64,000 bases of DNA from CAZYTX01 sp964650485. GTDB taxonomy: Bacteria; RBG-13-61-14; DATKZS01. The notes below the pieces were generated by a model. The model did not search any database and had not been told where the DNA came from. It was given only the letters and a program-made list of their open reading frames with translations. Where the stretch lies: NCBI GenBank assembly GCA_964650485.1, contig CAZYTX010000004.1:1-64000 (forward strand), written 5' to 3'. The position numbers and the translations under genes are program-made. Numbering within the stretch: position 1 is the stretch's first letter; each line of letters starts with the position of its first letter. This document shows, piece after piece, positions 18,801 through 25,220 of this stretch.

Positions 18801-18938
18801 CCGCTCGGCATCGCCGTGCTGGGCGGGCTGTTCATATCCACATTCCTCACACCATTCGTAATACCCGTGATCTACTCGCTCTCCGACGACCTGCTGTGGA
18901 GGGTCAAAGGCGTGTGGCGCATGTTTGAGGAGGTGTGA
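15846..18938 (+). CDS. RND (HAE1 family) efflux pump, second of the pair
   Basis: This 1030-residue RND protein has standard architecture: TM1 at residues 12-30, two large periplasmic domains and twelve TM segments. The TM4 proton-relay motif is GMLVDNSIVVLEAVD. It is clearly diverged from the preceding 1253-residue pump, so the pair could form a heterotrimer sharing one adaptor, as in MdtBC (inference). A Met/Gly/His-rich loop (GFGHGPHGGMGGS) lies in the second periplasmic domain. The TGA stop lies inside a GAGGTGTGAGG-type repeat. No TolC-like gene is in the window. Confidence 0.92.
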   Translation: MKISEIAVRRGVATAMVFALVVLLGSVAITKLPLEFMPKMDAPFVEIHAPYEGVSPVEICEDIAEPIEEALATLPGIDEVKSRCMQGYAYIMVELSGTSKMDYLILDIQERIDSIRNELPSDLMDLFIMKFDTEQIPVIAGAVTFPGDKPENNELLDRYVVRPLKTVEGVADVQIQGLEEKRVLVEIDQNKLVSYGVNVLQVYEALAAADVTISAGEVEHAGLDHAVRIVGEFKSLEEIRDMPVTRHLTISDLATVKYDYEELGFIGRINKKRAYILTLLKESNANTVDVSRRARARLDEILSHPRIKGAEFKIWFDQAQEITTSIDILRDTGVVGAVLAFLVLWVFLKNIRSTLVVASAIPMSLLTTIACMYFLGLTFNVITLSALIVGIGMLVDNSIVVLEAVDLKHRQGEKPENAAVLGASEVGLAISVATTTTVIVFLPLIFTERSQTAVLMKQMGIVLALSIGSSLVVSLTLIPLLASRILTPVPQGLPRWYQRLSGTFLGLLDRGLDHRGRAVLVVGTAFLVSMQVFLWPFPWEKMLEKYQFKTLIEKEAIPEALKHMIRINVRFERRPPIEEIEEKVKKLEDMFLDKKDEWGLDTVASIVSDRFARVLLVLPNQRTTKYTASEIRNMASDFLAKNVNWPGVKLDTSGFGHGPHGGMGGSTSIKVRGPDPEQVYHFADTIRTRLKGVPGLREIKEIERTGEHELHVLVDRDQARTYGFRTDQVAMAVSYSIRGVPVGQFMTGDVPLDIYMQLKEADRKKVAHLEEMNVQNVDGSQVPLKNLASFKEVPVPEMVRRDNRQITVRIPIVPEGKDLGEVSRYIYKRMAGFKLPRGYSWVMSENFKERAEDLKVLGIAIGLAMVLVFLVMTAQFESFFLPFVIMFTLPFAMIGVVLALLVSRATFNILSGAGCLLLIGIVVNNAIVLVDHIHNLRKAGLSEKESLMQAASDRFRPIMMTALTTMVGILPMALGLNDTGRMMYSPLGIAVLGGLFISTFLTPFVIPVIYSLSDDLLWRVKGVWRMFEEV

Positions 18939-18966
18939 GGGATGAGGGGTGAGGTTTGAGAAGTGA
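18926..18966 (+). repeat. GAGGTGTGAGG-type repeat supplying a stop codon
   Basis: GAGGTGTGAGGGATGAGG then GGTGAGGTTTGAG runs across the 3' end of the second RND gene. The TGA at 18936-18938 is part of the repeat. It matches the minus-strand copy at 3659-3693. Confidence 0.6.
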
Positions 18967-19002
18967 GCGAGTGTGTTTTTTCAAGAAGCCGGGAGCGCGA
19001 AA

Positions 19003-20190
19003 ATGTCAGCAAGTAAAAACAAGCAGATGAACTCTCGCGAAAGGGTGCTGGCAACCGTAAAGGGACTGCCCGTGGACCGGGTGCCGGTGTTCCTCTGGAT
19101 CAACGCCCACACCGGCTGCAAGCTAATGGCCAGGTATCAGCCAAGCAAGCACGCTCACTGGAACCTCCTGGCAGGCTTTCTGTGGAACAGGTTCGAAGAG
19201 CAAGGAAGCGAGGCAAAGGAAATATGGAGGCTCGCGCCTCTCCTATATGACGTGCACACCTTCAACTGGGCGAACGCCTACTCCCTGGAGCTGGGCGCGG
19301 ACATGGTCCTGGCCTCCTTTGCCACCCCCTGGAGGTACGCCAGGTTCTATCGCCAGGACGGACACATCAGGATGAAAGACATCTACGGGGCCCGGAGGGG
19401 CCTGGGCTGCGGGATATACCCGGACATGGTCGAGCCGGCCATAAAAACCATCGAGGACGCAAACAACTATCAGTTCCCGGACCCGCGCGATCAGCGCCTC
19501 TACCACATCTTCCGTAAGTACAGGCGCGACTTTCCCGGGGCCTGCATAGCAGCCGAGGTGTGGGGTTCCCAGGACTTCACATCCACATCCCTGTTCGGCA
19601 TGGACAGGTTCATGGTATTCCTCATGGACCACCCGGAGCAGATGAAGAAATTCATGGACAGGTGGGCCGACTTCCACGTCGAGGTGGCAAGGAACAGCCT
19701 GAATGCCGGCGCGGACGTGGTTTTTATCGAGGATGATTACGGCTACGACTTCCGGCCGCTGATGTCTCTTGACATGTGGAAAGAGTTCACCTTGCCGCGA
19801 CTGAAAAAGCTCATTGACGCGGCCCATGATGCCGGCGCTCCCGCGGCGCTGCACTCCTGCGGGTACCAGATGCCCTTTCTCGATCATTACGTGGAAGCCG
19901 GCCTTGACATGCTCCACTCATTTCAGCCAAAGGCGGGCAACGACTTTGCAAAGGCCTACGCAGAGTACGGCGACCGGCTCACCTTTATCACCGGCATAGA
20001 CATCCAGAGGGGAGAGTCCATGAGCCCTCGCGAGCTTAAAGCTGAGATAGTGGAGAACTACAGGACCGGCGGCAGGAACGGCCGCCACCTGCTCGGCACT
20101 TCACACGAGATCCAGCACACCATGCCCGATGAAAACATAGCGACTATCTTCAACACGGTCCGCGAAATCCAGGCGGGCATGTACGACTGA
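19003..20190 (+). CDS. uroporphyrinogen decarboxylase-fold methyltransferase-like protein
   Basis: This 395-residue TIM-barrel protein of the UroD/MtaA/CmuA superfamily starts at the ATG at 19003, behind GGGAG. NSRERVLATVKGLPVDRVPVF is the superfamily opening. ADVVFIEDDYGY and AALHSCGYQMPFLDHY follow. The HSCG segment is the zinc-site type found in cobamide:coenzyme M methyltransferases, favouring methyl transfer over true UroD (inference). The C-terminus has GRHLLGTSHEIQ. No corrinoid protein is adjacent. It ends 12 bases from the convergent kinase remnant. Confidence 0.8.
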   Translation: MSASKNKQMNSRERVLATVKGLPVDRVPVFLWINAHTGCKLMARYQPSKHAHWNLLAGFLWNRFEEQGSEAKEIWRLAPLLYDVHTFNWANAYSLELGADMVLASFATPWRYARFYRQDGHIRMKDIYGARRGLGCGIYPDMVEPAIKTIEDANNYQFPDPRDQRLYHIFRKYRRDFPGACIAAEVWGSQDFTSTSLFGMDRFMVFLMDHPEQMKKFMDRWADFHVEVARNSLNAGADVVFIEDDYGYDFRPLMSLDMWKEFTLPRLKKLIDAAHDAGAPAALHSCGYQMPFLDHYVEAGLDMLHSFQPKAGNDFAKAYAEYGDRLTFITGIDIQRGESMSPRELKAEIVENYRTGGRNGRHLLGTSHEIQHTMPDENIATIFNTVREIQAGMYD

Positions 20191-20202
20191 GAGAAAAGCC
20201 GG

Positions 20203-20460
20203 TCAGCAGCGGAGCCTGACCGAAGCGGGCACGATCTCGAAGGTCGCCGGCAGCCTGCCGGGGGCCTCACCGTCAACATCCAGCAGCACCTCTTCATCAC
20301 TCTCTGCAATGACCTTTCTGCCCCGGATGCAGGTCACGTCTTTTTCTCCAACGTGTGCGCCTTTGTAAATCTTTGCGAAGTTCCTGGCGATCCTCCACTT
20401 TCCCATGTCACCGAAAACAACCACGTCGAAAAGCCCGTTACTATTTATGAAGATGTATGC
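20203..20460 (-). pseudogene. C-terminal remnant of a diacylglycerol kinase-like protein
   Basis: About 86 codons are open on the minus strand, from just after the TGA of the NifX-like gene at 20461 to a TGA at 20203. The translation contains SNGLFDVVVFGDMG, a YKGAHV segment and LLDVDGEAPGRLPATFEI. These match the last beta-sandwich strands of the YegS/DgkB lipid-kinase family (DGxxDVVVxGD and VDGExxGxxPxxFE). The whole catalytic N-terminal domain (about 220 residues) is absent. The break coincides exactly with the neighbouring stop codon, which suggests deletion or a misjoin. Confidence 0.65.
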
Positions 20461-20796
20461 TCAGTGATCGCAGGCGTTGTCTCCGAGCTGGAGGGCGCCT
20501 TCGAGATAGTCGGTGACCAGCTTCTCCGGGGTCTCGGGCGGCGCGCCAAAGACCACCTGCACGCCGTTCTGCGCGAATATGTCAAGGGCCCTCCTGCCCA
20601 TGCCTCCTGCTATCACCACTTCCACCCCCTGGTCGGCCAGCCATCGGGGGAGCACGCCGGGCTGATGGGGCGGCGGCGGCAATTCGCTCTTGCCGGTTAT
20701 CTGCTTGTTTTCATCCACGTCAATGACGGCAAAGTTCTGGCAGTGGCCGAAGTGCAGGCACAGCCTGCCGTCAGCAAGCGGTATTGCAATCCTCAT
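20461..20796 (-). CDS. NifX/NifB-type iron-molybdenum cofactor-binding family protein
   Basis: This 111-residue single-domain protein has the dinitrogenase-cofactor fold that also forms the orange protein ORP. It starts MRIAIPLADGRLCLHFGHCQ, with the family's H-F-G-H segment. DVDENKQI and GGMGRRALDIFAQNGVQVV follow. The C-terminus NACDH has an unusual Cys-Asp-His. Its start overlaps the mrp stop by four bases (ATGA), so it is the last intact gene of the operon. It may carry or scaffold a metal-sulphur cluster. Confidence 0.85.
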   Translation of the reverse strand: MRIAIPLADGRLCLHFGHCQNFAVIDVDENKQITGKSELPPPPHQPGVLPRWLADQGVEVVIAGGMGRRALDIFAQNGVQVVFGAPPETPEKLVTDYLEGALQLGDNACDH

Positions 20797-21719
20797 GTCC
20801 TCGTCTCCTCCTGTTTATTTGATTCTTTTAACTCCTGTTTATCTTCCAGCCTCTGAATGACCGGGTCCAGGGCCTTTGAGAATGCCCTGGCCGACTCCGA
20901 CTCGGCAAACGCGTTAATATAGGGAGTGCCTTCATCCGAAGCCTGTGCAATCATGGGATCCAGTGGTATTCTTCCCAGAAAAGGTATGTCCATCTCCTCT
21001 GCCATCTTCTCTCCGCCCCCGCTCTTGAATATGTCCGTGGTCTGGCCGCAGTGCGGGCATACGAACCCGGACATGTTCTCGATCACGCCCAGCACGGGCA
21101 CGTTCACGGTGTTGCAGAACCTGACGCACCTGCGCACGTCAACGATGGACAGCTCCTGCGGCGTAGTCACGATCACCGCGCCGTCAATGTCCTCGATAAG
21201 CTGTATCACCGAGAGGGGCTCGTCCCCCGTTCCCGGCGGCGAGTCAATGATGAGGTATTCCAGGTCCCCCCAGGCCACGTCCCGTAAAAACTGCTTTATC
21301 ATGCCCATCTTAAGCGGCCCTCTCCAGATTACCGCGTCCTCCCTGCCTCGAAGCAGGAACCCTATGGACACCACCTTGAGGTTCTTGTCCATGGTGACAG
21401 GCACCAGTTGCTCGTGAAGGACCTCGACCGGGCTGCCCTGCAGGCCCAGTATGTTTGGTATGCTGGGCCCGTGGATGTCCACGTCCATGAGCCCGGTAGC
21501 CCTTTGCTTGGCAGCCATTGCCAGGGCGAGGTTGGCCGCAACCGTGGACTTGCCGACACCCCCCTTGCCCGAGAGCACTATCACCTTGTGCTTGATCCTG
21601 CACAGCTTGCTCATGAGCGCCTGCCTGTCCTTGAAATCCTCTTCGGACTCGCCCTGCTTCCTGTCTTTAGCTGAACAGCCCTGCACGCTGCACCCTTCAC
21701 AACTCTTTTGATCGCTCAA
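20793..21719 (-). CDS. mrp: Mrp/NBP35-family Fe-S cluster carrier ATPase
   Basis: This P-loop ATPase is of the family that assembles and delivers Fe-S clusters. The N-terminus has a Cys-rich segment (SCEGCSVQGCS), then LSGKGGVGKSTVAANLA (deviant Walker A), DVDIHGPSIP and SPPGTGDEPL. The bridging CxxC is FVCPHCGQ near residue 230. The start codon is TTG, chosen because AAAGGAGG lies seven bases upstream and no ATG precedes the Cys motif. It sits between two ferredoxin-MinD genes and a NifX gene, the arrangement of ORP operons. A charged tail ends the protein. Confidence 0.92.
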   Translation of the reverse strand: MSDQKSCEGCSVQGCSAKDRKQGESEEDFKDRQALMSKLCRIKHKVIVLSGKGGVGKSTVAANLALAMAAKQRATGLMDVDIHGPSIPNILGLQGSPVEVLHEQLVPVTMDKNLKVVSIGFLLRGREDAVIWRGPLKMGMIKQFLRDVAWGDLEYLIIDSPPGTGDEPLSVIQLIEDIDGAVIVTTPQELSIVDVRRCVRFCNTVNVPVLGVIENMSGFVCPHCGQTTDIFKSGGGEKMAEEMDIPFLGRIPLDPMIAQASDEGTPYINAFAESESARAFSKALDPVIQRLEDKQELKESNKQEETRT

Positions 21720-21750
21720 ATTCGAGCCTCCTTTAAAATAGCCCTGTTAA

Positions 21751-22647
21751 CTAATCCAGTCTCTTTCCTATCTCCCGCCATGTTTCCCTTATAGCTCCTG
21801 CCAGCGCCCCGTCAGCGCACTCGACCACTGCCTTGCCCTGGATCATGGCATCGGTCACGGCCTGGTCATAGGGCAACTCTCCAAGAAGCTCCACTCCCGA
21901 ATCCCGGACCCACGTCTTTATACTCTTTGCAACCTCCTGGTTCAAATCAGCCTTGTTGATGACCACCAGCAGAGGCATCTGGAAATGCCTTGCCAGGTCA
22001 TTCACCCTTTTAAGGTCGGACAGCCCGGACTGGCTGGCCTCGGTCACCGCTATCACCATGTCCGCTGCGGTAAGCGAGGCTATCACCGCGCACCCGATGC
22101 CCGGCGGCCCGTCAACAAGGATGGTGTCCAATCCGTTCTTTTCCGCCTGGCTTGCCGCGGCCTTCCTCACCTCGGTGACCAGCTTGCCCGAGTTCTCCTC
22201 CGCAATACCCAGCCGCGCGTGCACCATGGGACCGGCACGCGACTCGGACACGTACCAGTGGCCAGCCGGGCGCTCCACTGTCTCGACCGCCCCCTCCGGA
22301 CAGAACTCCCTGCACACCATGCACGCCTCGCAGGCAAGAGGCTCGACCTCGTAAACCGGCGGGTCATCATCGCTAACACTGATGGCATCGAACCTGCACA
22401 GGTCATAGCAGGTCCCGCAAGCAGAGCACAGCTCCTGGTTGATCCTGGCCACGGGCAGAGCAAAGAACTCGTGGGTCTCCTTTTTATCGGGCGAGAGCAC
22501 CAGGTGCAGGTTTGCAGCGTCCACGTCGCAGTCAGCGACCACCACCGGCTTTGCCAGCATTGCAAAGGACGCGGCCAGCGAGGTCTTGCCTGTGCCTCCC
22601 TTGCCGCTTATCACGGTGACGGTCCTGGGCCTCTTGCCGGCGCTCAT
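21751..22647 (-). CDS. MinD-superfamily ATPase with ferredoxin insert (first)
   Basis: This 298-residue P-loop ATPase has two 4Fe-4S motifs inserted after the first third. Walker A is ISGKGGTGKTSLAASF at residues 13-28. The clusters are at CSACGTCYDLCRFDAI (near 74) and CEACMVCREFCPEGAV (near 108). VDGPPGIGCAVIASL follows. Paired copies of this architecture are characteristic of ORP loci and probably move clusters or electrons to the NifX-family partners. Its start overlaps the stop of the upstream paralogue by four bases (ATGA). Confidence 0.9.
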   Translation of the reverse strand: MSAGKRPRTVTVISGKGGTGKTSLAASFAMLAKPVVVADCDVDAANLHLVLSPDKKETHEFFALPVARINQELCSACGTCYDLCRFDAISVSDDDPPVYEVEPLACEACMVCREFCPEGAVETVERPAGHWYVSESRAGPMVHARLGIAEENSGKLVTEVRKAAASQAEKNGLDTILVDGPPGIGCAVIASLTAADMVIAVTEASQSGLSDLKRVNDLARHFQMPLLVVINKADLNQEVAKSIKTWVRDSGVELLGELPYDQAVTDAMIQGKAVVECADGALAGAIRETWREIGKRLD

Positions 22648-23483
22648 GCGGCTTCCCTCCTCTTTATCATGCCAATGACCATCTTTACGGAGTCGGCCAG
22701 GTGCGGGAAAACATCGAGCATGTCCTTTCCGGACGCATACGCCTCTGCTATCCTTTTAGAGTTGGGTATCTCGAGCAGAATCTTGAGCCCCTTTTCACGG
22801 CAGAACCTGTGCACCCGCTCGTCACCTATGCCCTGCCGGTTTATCACCACGCCCGCGGGTATGGACAGCTCAGCCACCGCTCCCGCGGCCATCGCAAGGT
22901 CGTGCAGGCCGAAGGGGGTGGGCTCGGTCACCAGTACGCAATAGTCCGCGTCCTTGATTGACTCGATCATGGGGCAGGTGGTTCCGGGAGGGCAGTCCAG
23001 TATGGTCTCCGGCATCATCGAGCCCCCCTTCTCCTTGACCGCCCGGATAAGCGGAGGGCTCATGGGCTCTCCCACCTTCAGCCTGCCGTGATAAAACACT
23101 ATGTCCCCTGCATTGCCCCACTCGATCTCTCCTGTCTCGCGCTCGCCCTCGGTTATGGCTTTCGGCTCGCACACCATGGAGCATGCACCGCACCCGTGAC
23201 ACAGCTCCGGGAACACTATCACGTTGGTGCCCAGCACAGCCAGGGCATTGAACTGACACACACGCGAGCACTCCCCGCACCCGTTACACCTTGACTCGTC
23301 CACCTCGGGCACCATGACCTTTACGGTCTCATGGCCCTCGATCTCCGGCTTCAGGAACAGGTACGAGTTGGGGGCCTCCACGTCACAGTCCAGGAAGGCG
23401 CAATCGCCCATTACCCGGGCCAGGGCCACCGCAACCGTGGTCTTGCCGGTTCCGCCTTTGCCCGAGGCCACAGCTATCTTCAT
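22644..23483 (-). CDS. MinD-superfamily ATPase with ferredoxin insert (second)
   Basis: This 279-residue paralogue of the next gene has the same design. Walker A is ASGKGGTGKTTVAVALA at the extreme N-terminus. The clusters are CNGCGECSRVCQFNAL and CHGCGACSMVCEPKAI at about residues 66-110, and LDCPPGTTCPMIESI is the switch region. It shares one base with the preceding NifX gene's stop. The paralogues probably work as a pair (inference from conserved adjacency in ORP operons). Confidence 0.9.
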   Translation of the reverse strand: MKIAVASGKGGTGKTTVAVALARVMGDCAFLDCDVEAPNSYLFLKPEIEGHETVKVMVPEVDESRCNGCGECSRVCQFNALAVLGTNVIVFPELCHGCGACSMVCEPKAITEGERETGEIEWGNAGDIVFYHGRLKVGEPMSPPLIRAVKEKGGSMMPETILDCPPGTTCPMIESIKDADYCVLVTEPTPFGLHDLAMAAGAVAELSIPAGVVINRQGIGDERVHRFCREKGLKILLEIPNSKRIAEAYASGKDMLDVFPHLADSVKMVIGMIKRREAA

Positions 23484-23842
23484 TACCAGTGTCCCCCCAC
23501 GTTCGGGCCGGCAGCTTTCTCCAGGCCCTCCTGCTTGTAAGACTGGATGGCCTGCTCGACCGTGCCCTCGGCACCTGTGAACACGCTAATTCCCGCGTTC
23601 TGCAAAGTCATGTACGCCTTGGGACCGCAGTTGCCGGTGATCACCGCGCCGCACCCCAGCTCGGCCACGGCCTGTGCAGCCTGCACTCCCGCGCCCTGGG
23701 CCGCCTGCAGGTTCTGCTTGTTGTCCTTTGCCTGGAACTCCCCGGTATCCAGGTCGTATACGATAAATATTGCGGCCCGGCCGAACCTCGGGTCCACCTG
23801 GCTTTCAAGGTCCGGTCCCTGGCTTGTAACGCATACCTTCAT
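23483..23842 (-). CDS. NifX/ORP-family cofactor-binding protein
   Basis: This 119-residue protein starts MKVCVTSQGPDLESQVDPRFGRAA, with the family's D-x-R-F-G motif. The central AVITGNCGPKAYMTLQNAGI is the family's second conserved strand-loop, here with a Cys. It is the most typical orange-protein-like member of the three in the operon. The downstream ATPase gene begins on its stop codon. It could bind a Mo- or Fe-containing cluster, but the metal is not visible in sequence. Confidence 0.88.
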   Translation of the reverse strand: MKVCVTSQGPDLESQVDPRFGRAAIFIVYDLDTGEFQAKDNKQNLQAAQGAGVQAAQAVAELGCGAVITGNCGPKAYMTLQNAGISVFTGAEGTVEQAIQSYKQEGLEKAAGPNVGGHW

Positions 23843-23884
23843 GTCAGCTCCTCTTTTCCTTAATGGTTCAGGCGCCGGCTCTTA

Positions 23885-24310
23885 TCAGCCTTGATCGCCC
23901 TGCCCTTCGATCTGGGAAAGCCGATTTTTCAGCTCATCCGCCCTCTGGTTCAGGTACGTAAGCTCATCCTCGATCACTGCCCGCTCATCCCCGGGCGCTG
24001 GCTGGTAACCGTAGTAAGGGTCCGCATAAGGAACGGACGCGGCCGGCGCTGCATACGCACCGGGCCCGTACCAGCCCCGGCCGAAGCCTCTGCCAAAACC
24101 GCGACCGCGGCCGAAACCCCTGCCAAAGCCCGGTCCGGGACCGAAGCCCCTGCCGAAGCCGCGGCCGAAGCCAAAGCCTCCTCCAACACCTCGACCGGCT
24201 CCAAAGCCGCGGCCGGGCACCCCGTAATAACTTCCTCCTCCGCAAAGTCCGCGTCCCCATCCTGTCATGGGGCCCGCTCCCATTGGTCCTGTCCTGTCGA
24301 ATCCAGGCAT
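23885..24310 (-). CDS. DUF5320-like Gly/Arg/Phe-rich protein
   Basis: This 141-residue protein has three parts. The N-terminal MPGFDRTGPMGAGPMTGWGR is the DUF5320 signature. Residues 30-85 are low-complexity repeats of GFGRGFGRG type. A C-terminal helix (residues 108-138, heptad-like Leu/Ile) could form a coiled coil. Such proteins commonly accompany NifX/MinD-ferredoxin genes in anaerobes, and their role is unknown. The repeats are uninterrupted and the reading frame is intact. Confidence 0.8.
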   Translation of the reverse strand: MPGFDRTGPMGAGPMTGWGRGLCGGGSYYGVPGRGFGAGRGVGGGFGFGRGFGRGFGPGPGFGRGFGRGRGFGRGFGRGWYGPGAYAAPAASVPYADPYYGYQPAPGDERAVIEDELTYLNQRADELKNRLSQIEGQGDQG

Positions 24311-24343
24311 CTTCTTACCTCCTTTTAAGTTTTTAAGTCTTTT

Positions 24344-24574
24344 TCAGTTTCTTGCCATGGACGCGCCGCACCTGGGGCATTCGATCGCATTGCAAGGCAC
24401 GCCCCTTTCGTGGTTCACCCTCTGTCCGCAGGAAGGGCAAATGCACTCGCCGGACGGACCCATGGAACCGCCGCCCATGCGGCCCTTGAACCCGGCACCG
24501 CGATTGCCCATTCCCCGGCCTCTTCCCGTTCTCGGACCCTTGCCAGAAGGTCCTGTTCCATCTCCATAAGGCAT
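24344..24574 (-). CDS. small Gly-rich zinc-ribbon protein
   Basis: This 76-residue protein starts MPYGDGTGPSGKGPRTGRGR, a shortened DUF5320-like leader. It ends in a ribbon with CICPSCGQ and CNAIECPRCGA, giving two CxxC knuckles and two extra Cys. The ribbon suggests zinc or Fe-S binding. It lies between the DUF5320-like gene and a NifX gene, so it probably belongs to the same cluster-assembly operon. A longer overlapping frame was not preferred because it lacks this pattern. Confidence 0.7.
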   Translation of the reverse strand: MPYGDGTGPSGKGPRTGRGRGMGNRGAGFKGRMGGGSMGPSGECICPSCGQRVNHERGVPCNAIECPRCGASMARN

Positions 24575-24593
24575 GTTTCATCCTCTCCTTTCG

Positions 24594-24989
24594 TTATAGT
24601 CTGCCCTGCCCTCTTCCTGACCCGTGACCGCGGCCTCTTCCGCGACCCCGCCGCCTGCGGCCGGGGCACAGGAACCTGTCAGGCTGTAGCGAGCCGGCCA
24701 TGTACTCGGAAAGCGCGTCACGGGCGGGCCCGATCACGCCCCATATAACCCGCACGCCCCGCTGGTTCAGGGCTAGCTGGAACCGCTCGTGAATCCCCCC
24801 GCAGATCAGCACTTTGACACCTTGACCTGCTATGAACTCGGGCAGTGAATAAGGCATAAGCTCGGGGATTTGTATCACGCCCTCATTCAAAACAGATCCG
24901 TTGTCCACGTCGGCCACCAGCAAGGCCGGGCTCATCCCGAACCTGGGGGACACGTCATGGCCGAACATCGCTATCCCCACCTTTTCCAT
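24594..24989 (-). CDS. NifX-family protein with Arg/Gly-rich tail, first gene of the operon
   Basis: This 131-residue protein carries a NifX-like domain (residues 1-105): KVGIAMFGHDVSPRFGMSPA with S-P-R-F-G, and VLICGGIHERFQLAL in the middle. The last 25 residues are almost entirely Arg and Gly after a single Cys (FLCPGRR). I keep the ATG at 24989 because the first strand (KVGIAMF) is needed for the fold. An internal ATG at 24968 has a better Shine-Dalgarno sequence. It is the promoter-proximal gene of the ORP-like operon. Confidence 0.8.
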   Translation of the reverse strand: MEKVGIAMFGHDVSPRFGMSPALLVADVDNGSVLNEGVIQIPELMPYSLPEFIAGQGVKVLICGGIHERFQLALNQRGVRVIWGVIGPARDALSEYMAGSLQPDRFLCPGRRRRGRGRGRGHGSGRGQGRL

Positions 24990-25003
24990 TCGCCCATATA
25001 ATT

Positions 25004-25020
25004 AGCACGCTTTATGCCAA
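25004..25020 (-). promoter_or_regulatory. sigma-54 (-24/-12) promoter-like site
   Basis: On the minus strand the sequence reads TTGGCATAAAGCGTGCT. The -24 GG and -12 GC have the exact sigma-54 spacing of YTGGCAYR-N4-TTGCW, with one mismatch in the -12 element. The predicted start is only a few bases before the ATG at 24989, a weakness unless translation begins at 24968. ORP operons of Desulfovibrio are known to be sigma-54 dependent. Confidence 0.5.
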
Positions 25021-25090
25021 CATCTGTAAAATTTATTAAATGCTTAAATTTCAACAACTTGTCTTTGCTGACGCTGATTATTAAGCGCCC

Positions 25091-25166
25091 TTATGTTTCA
25101 TTTGTTGGACATAAAATGTTTCATAAACGTTCCCTGAATTATCATAAATGAAACGCTAATGTTTCG
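25091..25166. promoter_or_regulatory. cluster of GTTTCAT sites, possible activator-binding region
   Basis: ATGTTTCAT occurs at 25093-25101 and 25116-25124, 23 bases apart. ATGAAAC at 25148-25154 and ATGTTTCG at 25159-25166 form an inverted pair (GAAAC-N6-GTTTC). They lie about 75-160 bases upstream of the sigma-54-like site, where enhancer-binding proteins usually bind. No regulator gene is in the window. Confidence 0.45.
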
Positions 25167-25170
25167 CCCC

Positions 25171-25198
25171 AAAAAAGGCCGGATTCACGGGGCCTTTT
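25171..25198 (-). terminator. rho-independent terminator
   Basis: The stem AAAAGGCC (25173-25180) pairs with GGCCTTTT (25191-25198) around a 10-base loop. Read on the minus strand the hairpin is followed by six T. It lies just after the stop of the frameshifted gene at 25221-25644 and insulates the ORP promoter from it. Confidence 0.65.
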
Positions 25199-25220
25199 AA
25201 AACTATCAAGCAAGATGCTA

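Noticed and set aside
24990..25003. Classical sigma-70 promoter for the NifX operon
   Set aside because: No adequate -35/-10 pair is visible; the sigma-54-like site is better.
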